A DNA stretch of 64,000 nucleotides from positions 3,100,001 through 3,164,000 of the forward strand of contig JAVFKD010000004.1 in NCBI GenBank assembly GCA_036429605.1, given 5' to 3'. The position numbers and the translations under genes were made by a program. This document shows, one piece after another, positions 33,586 to 44,879 of the stretch (positions are counted from its first letter, which is position 1; each line of letters begins with the position of its first letter). The notes under the pieces are model-generated. The model was not told where the DNA came from, made no database searches, and worked only from the letters and a program-made list of their open reading frames with translations. The DNA comes from Cladobotryum mycophilum (lineage: Eukaryota > Ascomycota > Sordariomycetes > Hypocreales > Hypocreaceae).

Positions 33586-35413
33586 GAACGTTCTTTTTTT
33601 GGGAAGCAACAGAGAAATACATGCATAGAATAAGACAAGGCGTTCAAAGAAGGAATGTGTGTTTCGCGATTTGGCTTGATGGCGTTATACGCGACGGTAT
33701 ATAATTATGATGGAGTTGGGGGAAGAGGAGATAATGTGACTGTACAATATGAGAGGGCATGGCACCTTTGGTGGTAGTGATACCCTATGAATACAAAGCA
33801 AGATGGGACAAACAGACAGACAGATGGACAGATGGACAGATGGGATTTCACCTGTACAATTTTACAAATCCAAGACTGCATAACTATATTGGATAAGACG
33901 CGTATATTTATATATATTACTGACCTTCTTCAGAAAGGGGTTGAATCTTGGGTCGGATGATAAACAGATACGGAGTAAGAATAGGAAGTCGGTAAAGTTG
34001 TATCCACTGACACCGGCGGCTACAGCATGCGAGTATGTGGTTCTGTCAGATGCTTGACTGAAGCAGACGTGGGTTATTCATTCATGGCCTGGGTGAGTGA
34101 GTGAACAGACAGGGGGCTTATTGAACGTGGGTGGTCGAACAGGCTATCTCACAATCACAGTCTTGGCGGCTTCACTTTGGGATGATGATTCACCACATTT
34201 TACTTGTAGCAGCGTACCTGAGAAGTCTAGAACGAGATGCAATATCCACTCGGGATCCAGAAACCGGAAAAGTGCAAGCAAGCAAGAGATTCATGGAGAA
34301 GAAGAAACAAGAAACAATGGATGGATGCGCGCAGGTGGCCCATGAATGAAATGAACAAGGGCTGAGGTGAGGCCCAAGTGGTAAGAAAATCATAGGCGCT
34401 TAAGGGCCTGTAAGTTTTACAGCGTTCGCAGGGGGCACCTCTAGGTAGGCCTCGCTACAGGTCGCTTCAGTGGGGTCGAGGTGATTGGCCAGCAGCGATT
34501 TCTGGGTAACCCCAAGACGGCGGCTGCGGGGAGACGCTGCCAATTATAACCAACCGCGCGGATACATGCGGCGGTGATGAAACTTGGACCTTTTCATCTC
34601 CCTCCCTCTCTATACTCTATACTTGGATCTCTCTTCTCTTGCTCCGTGATATCCATGACCATGGATACGGACCGGGGGTGTTTTTTTCTTTCTTTCAATG
34701 CTACTGTACGATGCATGCTGCATCTGGAGGGGACGTGCAATTTCCACCAAGACAGGACAGGACCAGGACAGGGCAGTGAGTGTCATGTTACAGCGCGAGC
34801 GGATAGCTGACAAGGTGATGGCGGCCATGCGGTCACAGAGGAGGAAAGAAGGCATACATACATAATGCTGGCGTCGATCCTCTCCCAATGAATCCTCATG
34901 TTCTTGCTATTTCTCTGATCCATTGAATAAGGTTGCATACGTGGTGTGTCTCTCTCTACTGCTACTGAATCTTGGTGTTATTGTCTCTTACTCTTACCAT
35001 CTTCTCATTCTTTCTTCTCACATTGTCGATCTTTCTTTCACGTACACACTCACTCACTGCTTCTATTTCGTCATACTTTGGCTCTTTATTTTCTCTGGTT
35101 GTGTTTCACTTGAACAAGAGCAATTAACTCTTTTTGTGTGTGGTCTTTTGTCCCCCATCCCGTCGTTTGCTGTGCATCACACCACTACACTCAACTCACA
35201 CTCTCTTTGTGGGCGGAAAAAACAATCGTAACACGTCTTCAGCACACACTCTATTGTTATTTATTTGTCTGCTGATATAACCAACAACCGCTGCTGTTGA
35301 TCACTGCCGGTTCTAATTTCTTGATTTTTCTTCTGTTTTTTTGCTTCCTCTTTTTCCCTTTCGAGTTTCTACACATCTCATCCATCATCACCACCATCAT
35401 ACCCATTTTCAAC
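33586..35413. other. Intergenic region upstream of the mucin-like gene
   Basis: No supported gene. It contains ACAG/ATGG short repeats (about 33815-33842), one TACGGAGTA motif (33969-33977) and a long T/C-rich stretch (about 34930-35400) that probably forms the promoter and leader of the next gene. The open frames here are low-complexity. Confidence 0.55.
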
Positions 35414-38281
35414 ATGCGTTGTGATATGCGAGCCAGCACAGCTCTCTGCTTTCTTGTTGCTGCTCAGTACGCAGAGGCTGGTCCTCTAAACTGGGCGGAC
35501 AGAGTGTAGGTTTACATGGCATTATCACGTTTTGACCATATCTCTAACAGCGAGTGATAGAAACCGAAGAGCTGATCCCGAACCAGTCACCACTGCGGCC
35601 ACCACTCCTCGCCCAGTGTTCGAGACCTTGACCAGCTCGGCAATCAGCATTCCCGACTCTTTGCTTACGGGTATCCTCACAAATGTCGAGACAACGAGTT
35701 CCCCTCCTGGAATTACCTTGATCCCCATTGGGGAAACAATAACCCGTTCTGTGGAGACCCATGTCATGACAACGAGCCAGTCGTCAGAAGCGGTGCCAAC
35801 TACGACCTCTCTGCCTTCTAGCACATTGTTAGAGTCTAGCAGCAGCAGCATTGCTAGTATCAGTTCAGTCGTTGAATCGGTAGCCCCAACAACTGCTACC
35901 AGTTTTGCTACGACTTCATCCGAAATCACGACTTCAAACTTGATGTCCTCAGCCGTAGAAACTTCGGTCTCGACTACGCAGGCAGCTCCTACTACAATTG
36001 CCCAGATCGTAACGACAGATACTACTAGCACAGCCGTTGAGCCTACCACGTCAACTGAGACTCATGCACCTGCGACTGCGACAACTTCTCCGGCCGTTGA
36101 GACTACAAAATCAGCTGCGGAGACTACTACTCTGACAACGCAGACTGGGTCCCCTGCAACGATCACAAGTTCAATAGTCCCTATTGTCCCAACAGAGCCC
36201 TTGACCACAACCAGTTCCGTGGCTACGGAAACAAGCAGTTTCAACACCCAGATGACGCTCTCAACCACCTCAGCTGTGACATCTCAGCCTGCTTCGACCA
36301 GCATGGAGACTGCCACTTCTACCACCGAAATTAGTTCCTTCGCCACAAGCACCACGTCCCTTGTCACACAAACTGTTACTTCGACGACACTTCAGACTAC
36401 GACTACCCAGCCTGCTTCGTCCACCGTAGAGACTAGCATTACTGAAACAGAGGCAAGATCCTCCACAGAGCTTGTTTTCATCACAACCTCTTCCGTCATT
36501 CCGACCACCACTTCATCCTCACAAACTGTTGCTCCTATTACGGATACCTTGTTGACAAACATTGTGACACCTCCACTCACTACCACCAGGTCGTTTGCAA
36601 ACACGACACAGGCCGCCCCGGTTTCTACTGCTAGCCATGAGGTGACTGGGAGCTCTGAGGTGCCTGTGGCTACCACCTTTGTTGAGTCTTCTACATCAAC
36701 TTTGCCCGTCCAGCAGACAACAACCTCTGAGCTGACCACTGCTACCACCTCTACATCTTCCGAGGTCCCGACTAGCTCGACTTCTACCACACAGACAAGT
36801 CAATCTCTAGATTTTAGCTCAACGCTGATTCTTGCTCCAACTACCAAGACAAGCTTCATCATCCCCACAACCACGAGCCTGAAGACAACAATTGAGACTT
36901 CGTCAACTCAGACAACTTTGACTACAACTACTTCTGATGAGCTGACCTCATCGTCCGTGGCCGTCACCACAGAGTCGCCTGTCACCGTGACTACCAGCAC
37001 TTCTTCGCCCGTTGCTGTAGAACCAACAACTGCATCTGAAATCCCAGCTCCCTCTACTTCTACCTCTGTATCCACCACATCAGAGTTTTCCGCTGCTCCC
37101 TCTACCGTTCCTCCATCTCCGGCTACGTCCACATCAACATCCGCCTCAGTTATCCCAACTGTTCAACCAACCGGCACCCCAAACATTGACGTCCCCACTG
37201 CCATTGGTGGTAGCTTCCCCACAGCCACCACCACCGTCCCTGCTGATGTCTTTGCGAGCAACATCGCGCAGGCCAAGGACTTTAACCAACGCTTTAGCCA
37301 GTTGACTCCTCAGTCTGCCTGCACCGGAACCCAAGCTGCTTGCATCGACGGACAGCTGGCCCAGTGCGCTCCCAACGGTGCCTTTGCTCTCGAGGCTTGC
37401 AGCACCTCTAGCATGAAGTGCTTTGCATTGCCCATGAGGAACACGGATGGCGTCGTGGTTGGATGCCATGACATTAGTGATGCTGAGGAGATTCTTGGCA
37501 CCACTGGTGAGCAGCCTGCCCCGACCTCAATCTTGACTTCGACCTCAACCTCGACCTCGTCCTCTACATCAATTGAAGTTGCGGTTACGACTACTGAGGC
37601 TCCTGCAACGACTCCTACACCGGCTGGACCACCTGTTGTCACCATCACAAGTGTCATCACCATGAGCGATCTGCCTCCATCGCCACCTCCCCAGTTCGCT
37701 CCTACCCCCCAACCACTACCCCTATTCCACCGACGACTATTCCTGCTCCACCAACCACTGTTCCTCCTCCTCCTCCACCGGCTACCACCTCATCCTCTGT
37801 CATCCAGGAACCTACTTCTGAAGCTCCAGCTCCAGCTCCCGAATCACCCACTCCTCAATCTCCGGCCCCTGAATCTCCCATCGCCTCATCCACTCAAGTA
37901 CCCGAGCAACCGCCCTCGCCCGCCACCACGCCTGCCGGCACAACCTTTACCAACTCCATCCTCAACCCGGGCATCCCTCAAGCAACTCCTACTACTTTCA
38001 TCACCCGCACCGCCTCCAGCAGCCAGCTCACTCAGGACCAGCAGCCCACACCTACGCCCCCACCCGCGCCTACGTTCTACACCCTCCCGCCTCCCAACCC
38101 TACCAGCTTGGTCCTGCTGCCCATTCCGGATGACTATGTACCCTCTCCCGAGGCGGAGAGTGTCGGCGCAGCCAGCACGACGCAGGTCGTCGTCAACGGC
38201 ACGCCCACCGTGTCAATCTATTTTACCGTCACAGTCACAGAAAAGGAGTTTATCACCGTCACTGCCGCTCCTAGCGCCTGA
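35414..38281 (+). CDS. Secreted Ser/Thr-rich mucin-like protein with a CBM19-like cysteine module, frame broken by one base
   Basis: An N-terminal signal peptide (residues 1-22, hydrophobic core ALCFLVAA, cleavage near AEA/GP) targets secretion. Exon 1 is 35414-35505. A 49-base intron begins GTAGGT; the acceptor that keeps the frame is GAG at 35554, four bases after a CAG, so this boundary is less certain. The body is about 550 residues of Ser/Thr/Val-rich, presumably O-mannosylated sequence. A six-cysteine module follows at about 37310-37470 (CTGTQAACIDGQLAQC ... CFALP ... GC), resembling chitin-binding CBM19-type modules of fungal chitinases. The frame then breaks near 37705-37710, a run of six C. 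One more C gives a Pro/Thr/Ser-rich tail ending ITVTAAPSA and 939 residues. No GPI signal is evident. I infer a cell-wall or secreted adhesion-type protein. Confidence 0.72.
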
Positions 38282-39381
38282 TTGGCACATCACTCACTTA
38301 TTCCCCATTTACTTAAGCAATAGCTTAGTTTGAACGCTCATTTATTTTTCCTCTTTTTGTTTTTTTCCCTTGTTGTGATTTTCCTTTTTTTTGGTCTTTT
38401 TCCTTGTTATGCCTCTTTTTTCTTTTGTCATTTAGATGAACTATATGTTTTGGTCACTCACGTAACGGCATGATTTGAGGAAAGGGATGAGAAAATAATG
38501 AATTCGGAGGGGGAGGAGGGCGGGATTTAGTTTTTTTTTCTTTTGCTTAGTTTGACAGTCATCGGTATATCACGAAATAGGGGGAATGAATTAGGAGTTT
38601 TTTTGTATCATTTTCCATAGGAGGCAAATCTGTGTTGATTTCATATAAAATATCTCTCGTACATAGAACCCCCTCTCACAATCCAATCCCATAACGCTTC
38701 AAATAGCTTCAAAAATATAGCCATGTTAAATACCCTTTTTATATCTATATGTGTATATATAAACCCCCCTCCACCCCCGAATGTTCCCATAATCCCCCCT
38801 TTATCCTTGATGCCTCCCCGAAAAAAACCCATTTACCCGCTTTCGTTTCCTTGCCCGAATGCCCTAACGTGGCGCGCTCTATAACAAACTGTATAACACC
38901 ATCATCGTACAGCGACCCGGGGGAAGAAGAAAAAGAGGCTCCCGGTTCGTAATCTTCCTCCCATGTACCCTCATCCCGTCCTCTTTGATGTTTCGGGAGA
39001 CGGGGGAGAGGGGAAAGGAGGAAGTTAAAAAAGAAAAAAAAAATACATGTTTGTGATGTTTCGAGGGATAAAAAGTCTTTATGTGTCGCGGGAAGTAATA
39101 ATAGTCCTTATGCTTTTTTGTTCCTAGCCGCGCCGGGCAGTGTTCATCCGATGCAAAATGTAGTCTTCGCAAAATACAAAGAGTAATAAGATGGCGATGG
39201 TGATGGTGATGATAATGAGAGAGAGATAGAAAGGGTGTGTGTGCGTGTGTGGCAGCAGGCCCAGCGGAAAAAAGTTGTAGGATATCAAAGACCATTCCCC
39301 GCTCTATATTCAACCGGTATAATAGAATCGCTCAATGCCTCTCGATGGCCTTGACCCAAGGCGCCATTTCCTGCCGGGTCT
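38282..39381. other. Convergent intergenic region, mucin-like to tyrosine phosphatase
   Basis: T-rich and A-rich 3' sequence of the two facing genes, with many short homopolymers. No gene is supported. Confidence 0.5.
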
Positions 39382-40924
39382 CTAACTCACTGTGGTTCTT
39401 ATAATACCCGCACCGACGTCTGGACCAGGTCCCGTGGTGACACCATGTCCCGCATAAGGATCTACCACTTCGAGCCTCTTAGCCGCGGGTTCGCTGCTGC
39501 CAGCATCCTCGTCGACAAGGCCGTATTTATCCTGCCAGAGTTTTCGCATGACTTGGTATATGAATTTGTATTGCACGTCGGCCTGAACCATGGCACGCCG
39601 CTGCTGTCGCAGGATGTCGACCGTGTCATAAATCAGGTCCGGCCCCTCCCTCGGCGAATCATACCTCTCAAGGGCGCCTGATTCAAGCTCCCTAATGAGG
39701 TGCTCGAGGCTGATAAACGTACCCGTACGACCGACTCCGGCGCTGCAGTGGACAATCCGTGGGCTGGTTGGGTTGCTCAACTTTCGAGAGAGCTTCATCA
39801 AGTCAAAGAAACTATCCAGATCCTCCAGGGTTGGAACGCCAAAGTCGGGCCAGCGCCTGTAGAGAAGATGCCAGATGACGCGGGGTTGCTTTTCTCCCTC
39901 AACGTGCAGCAACAATTTTCGTTTCTCGATGGCGCCAGATGATAATTCCTCCAAGGAGTCGTACGTGAGTTGTGCTTTCCAGTTCTCGCCCCATAGATTA
40001 TCCTCATTCAGGTCCCATACGGCATAGTCCTCGTCAAAGGGAAAGTATTGGTCGCATTTGGGAGCGCCGGCCTCAAACATACTCGTGAGCTGCACGATGA
40101 CGGCGGGGGAGCTGATCTGTTCGGCAATCATGCGCCAGACATAGTCGAACGAAGGTTCTGTAGGACCCTGCATGGCGATGTAGCGGAGAGGGGGTTTGGT
40201 CTTATCGGATGGCGACTTTAGGATGACGGTGGATGCGTTGACATAGTCGAGCTCGTTTTGGGGGACTCGAAGCTTAACCCGGTTGTGGCTCCAAGGCCTG
40301 ATATTCACGTAGCGATCCATGACGCCTCTCTGCTGGGTATCCTCCTGTTTATACAATGTCCATGGGTAATCGGGAATATTTTCGTTTCGTAAGCCTTGCG
40401 CGAGTCGATTCCGTTCGGCCCATGTGATTTCCTGAAACTTGTTTTCGATTTCTGTCACGATGAGTTAGTAACATGCAACCTTTTGCGATTCTGTCTTTGT
40501 CGAGTCTTCCAAAGGCCCCCGAAAGACGTGACATACCCTGAGTCGAAAGCGTCAAGAAGCCAGGCAGTTTTGGCGGAGGAAGGTGACCGTTCTTCTTGTT
40601 CCTGTCGGGCTTTTGTTCCGGCTGGACTATCGGTCGCGAGACCCTGCGAGGCGACATCCCATCTTGAGTCACGACGGCGGGCGGGGGGCTTGTAGGTAAT
40701 TCGGCAGGGGGGTCGTCTCTGGCTCGTTTCGCGGTGCCACGCAGTCGCAAATTCCTTAAAGCCGCAATCTTACTTGGTTTCTGCGGATGCTGAAGCTGTG
40801 GGGGGCTCGTGACTTGGTTGCCGGCGGCGGCGATTTGCTGGGCAGTGTCGCCCATGTTCCGACCGACGGAAGTTTCTATAGCTGGAGGTTTGGGCTTGCG
40901 CCTGAATTTGGGGAGCTTGTCCAT
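39382..40924 (-). CDS. Protein tyrosine phosphatase
   Basis: This is a classical non-receptor tyrosine phosphatase. Exons are 40924-40537 and 40451-39382; the 85-base intron has GTATGT and CAG ends, giving 485 residues. The start is the ATG of MDKLPKFRRKP. The first 125 residues are Pro/Lys/Arg-rich and probably regulatory. The catalytic domain starts near ENKFQEITWAERNRL and holds the phosphotyrosine loop (NRVKLRVP with DYVNAS), the WPDFGVP loop (general acid D332) and the P-loop HCSAGVGRTGTF (nucleophile C365). A Q-loop sequence (QQRRAMVQADVQYKFIY) follows. It resembles fungal Ptp1/Pyp-type enzymes that act on MAP kinases. The precise target is inferred only at family level. Confidence 0.93.
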
Positions 40925-41193
40925 GGTCGCTGCTGATGTTGACGATGTTGTAGGAATTGATGCCGATTCTAGCGCTGATGCTTCGTCGAAGAACAACGCG
41001 ATAAGGATGTTTGGGGGCGCAGTCCAAGTAGAAGAAGAGCTGAAACGGTTAAGGAAGGCGGCGGCAGCGGCGGCGGTAGAAGCGACTGTGGGGGAGAAAC
41101 CGGAAGAGAAAGCGACGGAAGAAAAGAAGTCGCTCTTTAGCCTGTAGAGGGAGAGGGAGGGAGAAGAAGACGAGGGAGAGGAAGACGAGGGGG

Positions 41194-41252
41194 GAAGAAG
41201 AAGAAGAAGAAGAAGAAGAAGAAGAAGAAGAAGAAGAAGAAGAAGAAGAAGA
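41194..41252. repeat. GAA trinucleotide microsatellite
   Basis: About 19 near-perfect GAA units on the plus strand (TTC on the phosphatase strand) lie some 270 bases upstream of its start codon, probably in the 5' leader or promoter. Confidence 0.92.
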
Positions 41253-41699
41253 GTAGGTAGATAAGAAATGATGGTTGCCGTAGGAAGACGAGGAGTAATG
41301 GTAATCGTAGTAGTAGGAAGAGTAGGAGGAGTATGAGTAGGAGTCGGACCTAATCTTCTTGTTGTTGGTCAGCAGCAGAGCAAGTCTGGTTAGGCTTGGA
41401 CTCATACAAGCAGCGCAGCAGAGGTATCTAGTATCTAGAAGAAGGAAAAGAAGTAACAAGACCGACCGACCAACAACGAACGAATGATGATGTTGGCGAA
41501 ACGAGTAATGCTTGCTTGATAGCGCAACTCGTAGCGGCAACGGGTCGCTGGGTAGTGCGCGTGGGGTTCAAGGGTTGTCGCGAGCGAACGAGCGAAGGAT
41601 GGGGGAGGGAGGGATGACGGGAAGTCCAAGCTTCTTTCTGTAGAGAGTCAGAGACTACGGCGTATAGCGTACCCATGCCTATTTAAAGATGGATGCATC

Positions 41700-41739
<40 letters not shown>
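41700..41739. repeat. TTA trinucleotide microsatellite
   Basis: An uninterrupted run of about 13 TAT/TTA units in the same intergenic stretch, beyond the GAA repeat. Confidence 0.92.
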
Positions 41740-42720
41740 GTACATGCAAGTATTTTATTAGTATGATTAGTATGATTATTTATCCCAAGGATGCTTTGTA
41801 GTAGTGGTAATAGTAATACTACCCAGACAGGCAGTTCAAGTGTCAAGTCATAAGTCCTTCTTCTCCCTCCCTACAAAAAAAAAAAAAAGATATAAATAAA
41901 CTCGAGGCAAAATAAGCCACCAAGGTCAAATCTCATTACAAGGGCGAGAGAAAAAAACCATGTTTGGTTGTCGCTGTTGCATGCGTGTCTCTCATGCATT
42001 TCGGGATACCCGTTTGTCGTTGGTTGATGGAGTGGATAGAAATCTTTTTAAAGAAACGAGAAAACAACGAAACAGGAAAAAGAAGAAAGAAAGAGAAAAA
42101 AAGAAACTTGTGATGCACATGCCGTGAGCTGTCATTTGATCCCTTCCCTTCCAGGACGGACGTCGCCTGAGCCTGTCATTCTTCCGATCGTCACGGCTTC
42201 TCATTTGCTAATGTAAGAGAGGTATGTGGGTGGCGTCACGTCAGGGAACAGGGGGAGAGCACGCCGCTAAAGCCAAAGCCAAACATCATCGCCTGCTGTG
42301 CTCCCCTACTCCGTAATAGCGCGTGCCAGAACAAGTCAGCATCTTCCCGTAGCCGAGACAAAAAGCATGGTCATGCCCATCTTGCCCTGACTTGCCTGCC
42401 TTGCTTCACTAGGTCGGTATGTAATAAAAGTAATGATCCCTAAAGCAAATCATCCATCGAAATATGCATGCATACACATATACTATACATATACCGAGTA
42501 CCAAGATGAACACGGCTAGCTATCATACAGGAGAGCTGAATTTTGGCCTCAACATACATTCCTCCCAAAACCACAAGTACAAACAAATCAACGCCCCCCT
42601 ATATATACATACATACATCCATCTGCCGTTTCATCTCATGTCAAGGATCCACAAGGGCTGATGGGTATTCATCATTTTTCTCCCTTTTTTCTCTGTTCCT
42701 TCTCTCGTCATCCTCTCGCC

Positions 42721-44535
42721 TTACACTGCAGAGTACACTCCCGTGACAAACCTGCCGCACTCGACCTTTTGCTCCAATGTGACCCTGCGGCCCTTGCCAC
42801 CCTCACCTAGCCGAGCTGTTTGACGTGGTGTGAGACATAGCCTGTGCATCTCGCCCTTCCTACCATGCGTTGCGTCACCTTCACCACCGTCTAGTGGGCC
42901 GATGTACGTTGGGGCATTCATGTTGCTTCTCTTTCCGGTTCCCAGCTGGTAGTGCTCATTGCCTCCCCAGAAGACGACGTCAGAGCCCCAGTTGGTCTCG
43001 TTCTCAGATGATCGCCCCGAGACGTTTGTCTCTGTAACATTATCCATCACCGCAGCGCAATGCGTCGTGCCAATGCTCAAAGATTTAAGTTTGATGGGCA
43101 CCACCTTGTTTGCTTTCTCATCAAACTCAAACAAGGACGACAGACCCTTTACCTTTGTCGGCCCAGTAGTGACGTGTGTCCATTTTCCCGTTCCAAGTGA
43201 GCCGGCAGTTCCCTGTCCCATGGCCCAGGCATCAAAAATCGTCGGGGGCGCTCTCCCAGATGGTGCGACAGCTTTAGAATCACCATTGTTTACTGGCGCA
43301 TCAACTTGGCAGGTGAAGAATGTGGTAAGTCCTCCAGCGGCGACCGAGGTCACCTTGGGCATTAATCCGTTGCTGCCATAGAGCTTATGTAGAGGCAGCA
43401 TCGCTGGTGCGGAGACGAATGGTAGACCGGAATCAGCCTCAAATCCAAGCTGGCCATAAGCGTTGTCGCCAAACGTAAAGACGCGCCCAAGCTTGTCAAG
43501 AACAACCGAGTGGTAGTCTCCAGTGCCAATCTGGGTAGCATGGAAGCCCTTGAGCGTTTCAATCTCATAGGCCTGATCGTAGCGACCCGCTCGTCTCGTT
43601 TCCCAGTTGAGACCAGGGACGCCCATCTGACCTTTGGAAGGGAATGACGAAATGCTCGATGCTGCTGCAAAGACCCGCCCCTTGGAGGTTAGCATCAAGC
43701 AATGCTCAAGGCCACTGCTTATATCCGTAACCTTCTCACCGCGCCCAAGATTAGCTGGTGTCACATCTTGAAAGCTTATGGCCTCTTTTCCAGATGAGGA
43801 CCATAGAGACCAAGAACTCTTCTTCTGCTCGGGTTTGGAGCCACCCTGCTGATCATCGCGCGATGATGGAACGGCGTAGACAGCACCATTTCGAGATAAG
43901 GCGATAATGCGGTCTGCTGAAACTTGAATTTTGACGAGATCCTTGCTCTTCAAGGTAATAACCGGTGTTGGATCCGCCCGAGAGAAGCCAGCACCCCACT
44001 GAACAAGATCACCATTTTCAGTAAGAGCCGCGCCAAAGCCTTGTGTGAGTTTCAAGTCTCGTAGGAGTTGATCATTGAAGTAAGCAATTCGTCGCGGAAG
44101 CTTGACGTATTTTTCATTTGAAGCGGGATCAATGACCTTGCCGGCGTTTGAGCCCCAAGCATAGACCCCAGGATGCTCCCAGCTATTCTTGACCTGCAGG
44201 TGCTGAGAGCTGAGGAGATCACGATGATCCTCCTTTGAGACTGACTTTTGGCGGGGTTTCTCGAATTCTAATTCCACCTTGGGAAGCTGGATTGGCTCAG
44301 GTTCAGGAAATAGCTGATCCTTGAGCTTCGGATAGTAGTATGCACCAGCTGCTGCTGCGACAAAGACTGCGGCAAACCCTACAGCCCTGCCCCCTCGACG
44401 TTGATTGGCATGTTGTGGTGGTGGGATGTTGCTATAGTATCGAGTCCCTTGACGCTGGATTGTGCGAAGCTGCTGTTGCGCTGGGCATCGCAACCTAGGA
44501 GCCTGTTTGATGGCTAATTGAGACACGTTCATCAT
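42721..44535 (-). CDS. FMP25: Mitochondrial RCC1-repeat protein Fmp25
   Basis: A single-exon gene of 604 codons. The N terminus is basic and Gln-rich (QLAIKQAPRLRCPAQQQL), a mitochondrial presequence, followed by one membrane helix (AVGFAAVFVAAAAGAYYY, residues about 51-68). The remainder is a beta-propeller of RCC1-type repeats, visible as VYAWGSNAG, LVQWGAGFSRA, GRVFTFGDNAYGQLGFE, AWAMGQGTAGSLGTG and VVFWGGNEHYQLGTG. This layout matches yeast Fmp25, an inner-membrane protein linked to assembly of the bc1 complex. The function here is inferred from that family. The next gene diverges from it with about 340 bases between. Confidence 0.88.
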   Translation of the reverse strand: MMNVSQLAIKQAPRLRCPAQQQLRTIQRQGTRYYSNIPPPQHANQRRGGRAVGFAAVFVAAAAGAYYYPKLKDQLFPEPEPIQLPKVELEFEKPRQKSVSKEDHRDLLSSQHLQVKNSWEHPGVYAWGSNAGKVIDPASNEKYVKLPRRIAYFNDQLLRDLKLTQGFGAALTENGDLVQWGAGFSRADPTPVITLKSKDLVKIQVSADRIIALSRNGAVYAVPSSRDDQQGGSKPEQKKSSWSLWSSSGKEAISFQDVTPANLGRGEKVTDISSGLEHCLMLTSKGRVFAAASSISSFPSKGQMGVPGLNWETRRAGRYDQAYEIETLKGFHATQIGTGDYHSVVLDKLGRVFTFGDNAYGQLGFEADSGLPFVSAPAMLPLHKLYGSNGLMPKVTSVAAGGLTTFFTCQVDAPVNNGDSKAVAPSGRAPPTIFDAWAMGQGTAGSLGTGKWTHVTTGPTKVKGLSSLFEFDEKANKVVPIKLKSLSIGTTHCAAVMDNVTETNVSGRSSENETNWGSDVVFWGGNEHYQLGTGKRSNMNAPTYIGPLDGGEGDATHGRKGEMHRLCLTPRQTARLGEGGKGRRVTLEQKVECGRFVTGVYSAV

Positions 44536-44879
44536 GAGGCCCCTTTTCGCATAAAGGTCAAGATATTACCTATGAAATGGCTAATCAAATTAATGATTGT
44601 CTTGATACTCTAGGTTGGTTGCGATTGGGACATGAGATCATACATGACAATGTAAAAAAAGATGAAAAGTCCGTGCATGTAGAAGCTCGATCCGTGGATG
44701 ATGTCAACCTACCCCAAGAAGCTTACAAGGTACCTGTACCTGATATGACTGATAGCCAATTGGCCAGTAAACCTTCAACGCCCATTCGGACACGCGTGGC
44801 TTCTACAGGGTCATTCAAACAATGGATTGCCTATTAAATTAATTACCATCCTCCACCTCAAACCTTTCCCTCAATCGCC
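44536..44879. promoter_or_regulatory. Shared divergent promoter of FMP25 and COG3
   Basis: Only 344 bases separate the two start codons, so both promoters must be compact. Most of it (44577-44837) is covered by an 86-codon plus-strand open frame that may be an upstream open frame of COG3 or chance. I see no clear TATA box. Confidence 0.5.

Larger units (their letters stand above)
40925..42720. other. Upstream region of the tyrosine phosphatase
   Basis: The stretch carries long microsatellites (GAA and TTA repeats), CT/AG-rich tracts and one TACTCCGTA motif (42307-42315). It probably contains the phosphatase promoter and leader and the 3' end of FMP25. Open frames here are repeat translations. 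Confidence 0.55.

Noticed and set aside
33586..35413. Possible additional genes in the 1.8-kb gap before the mucin-like gene
   Set aside because: All frames are short, low in complexity and without splice-consistent continuation.
35525..36790. Val/Ser-rich minus-strand frames opposite the mucin-like gene
   Set aside because: Complement of Thr/Ser codons gives Val/Ser/Ala-rich shadow frames.
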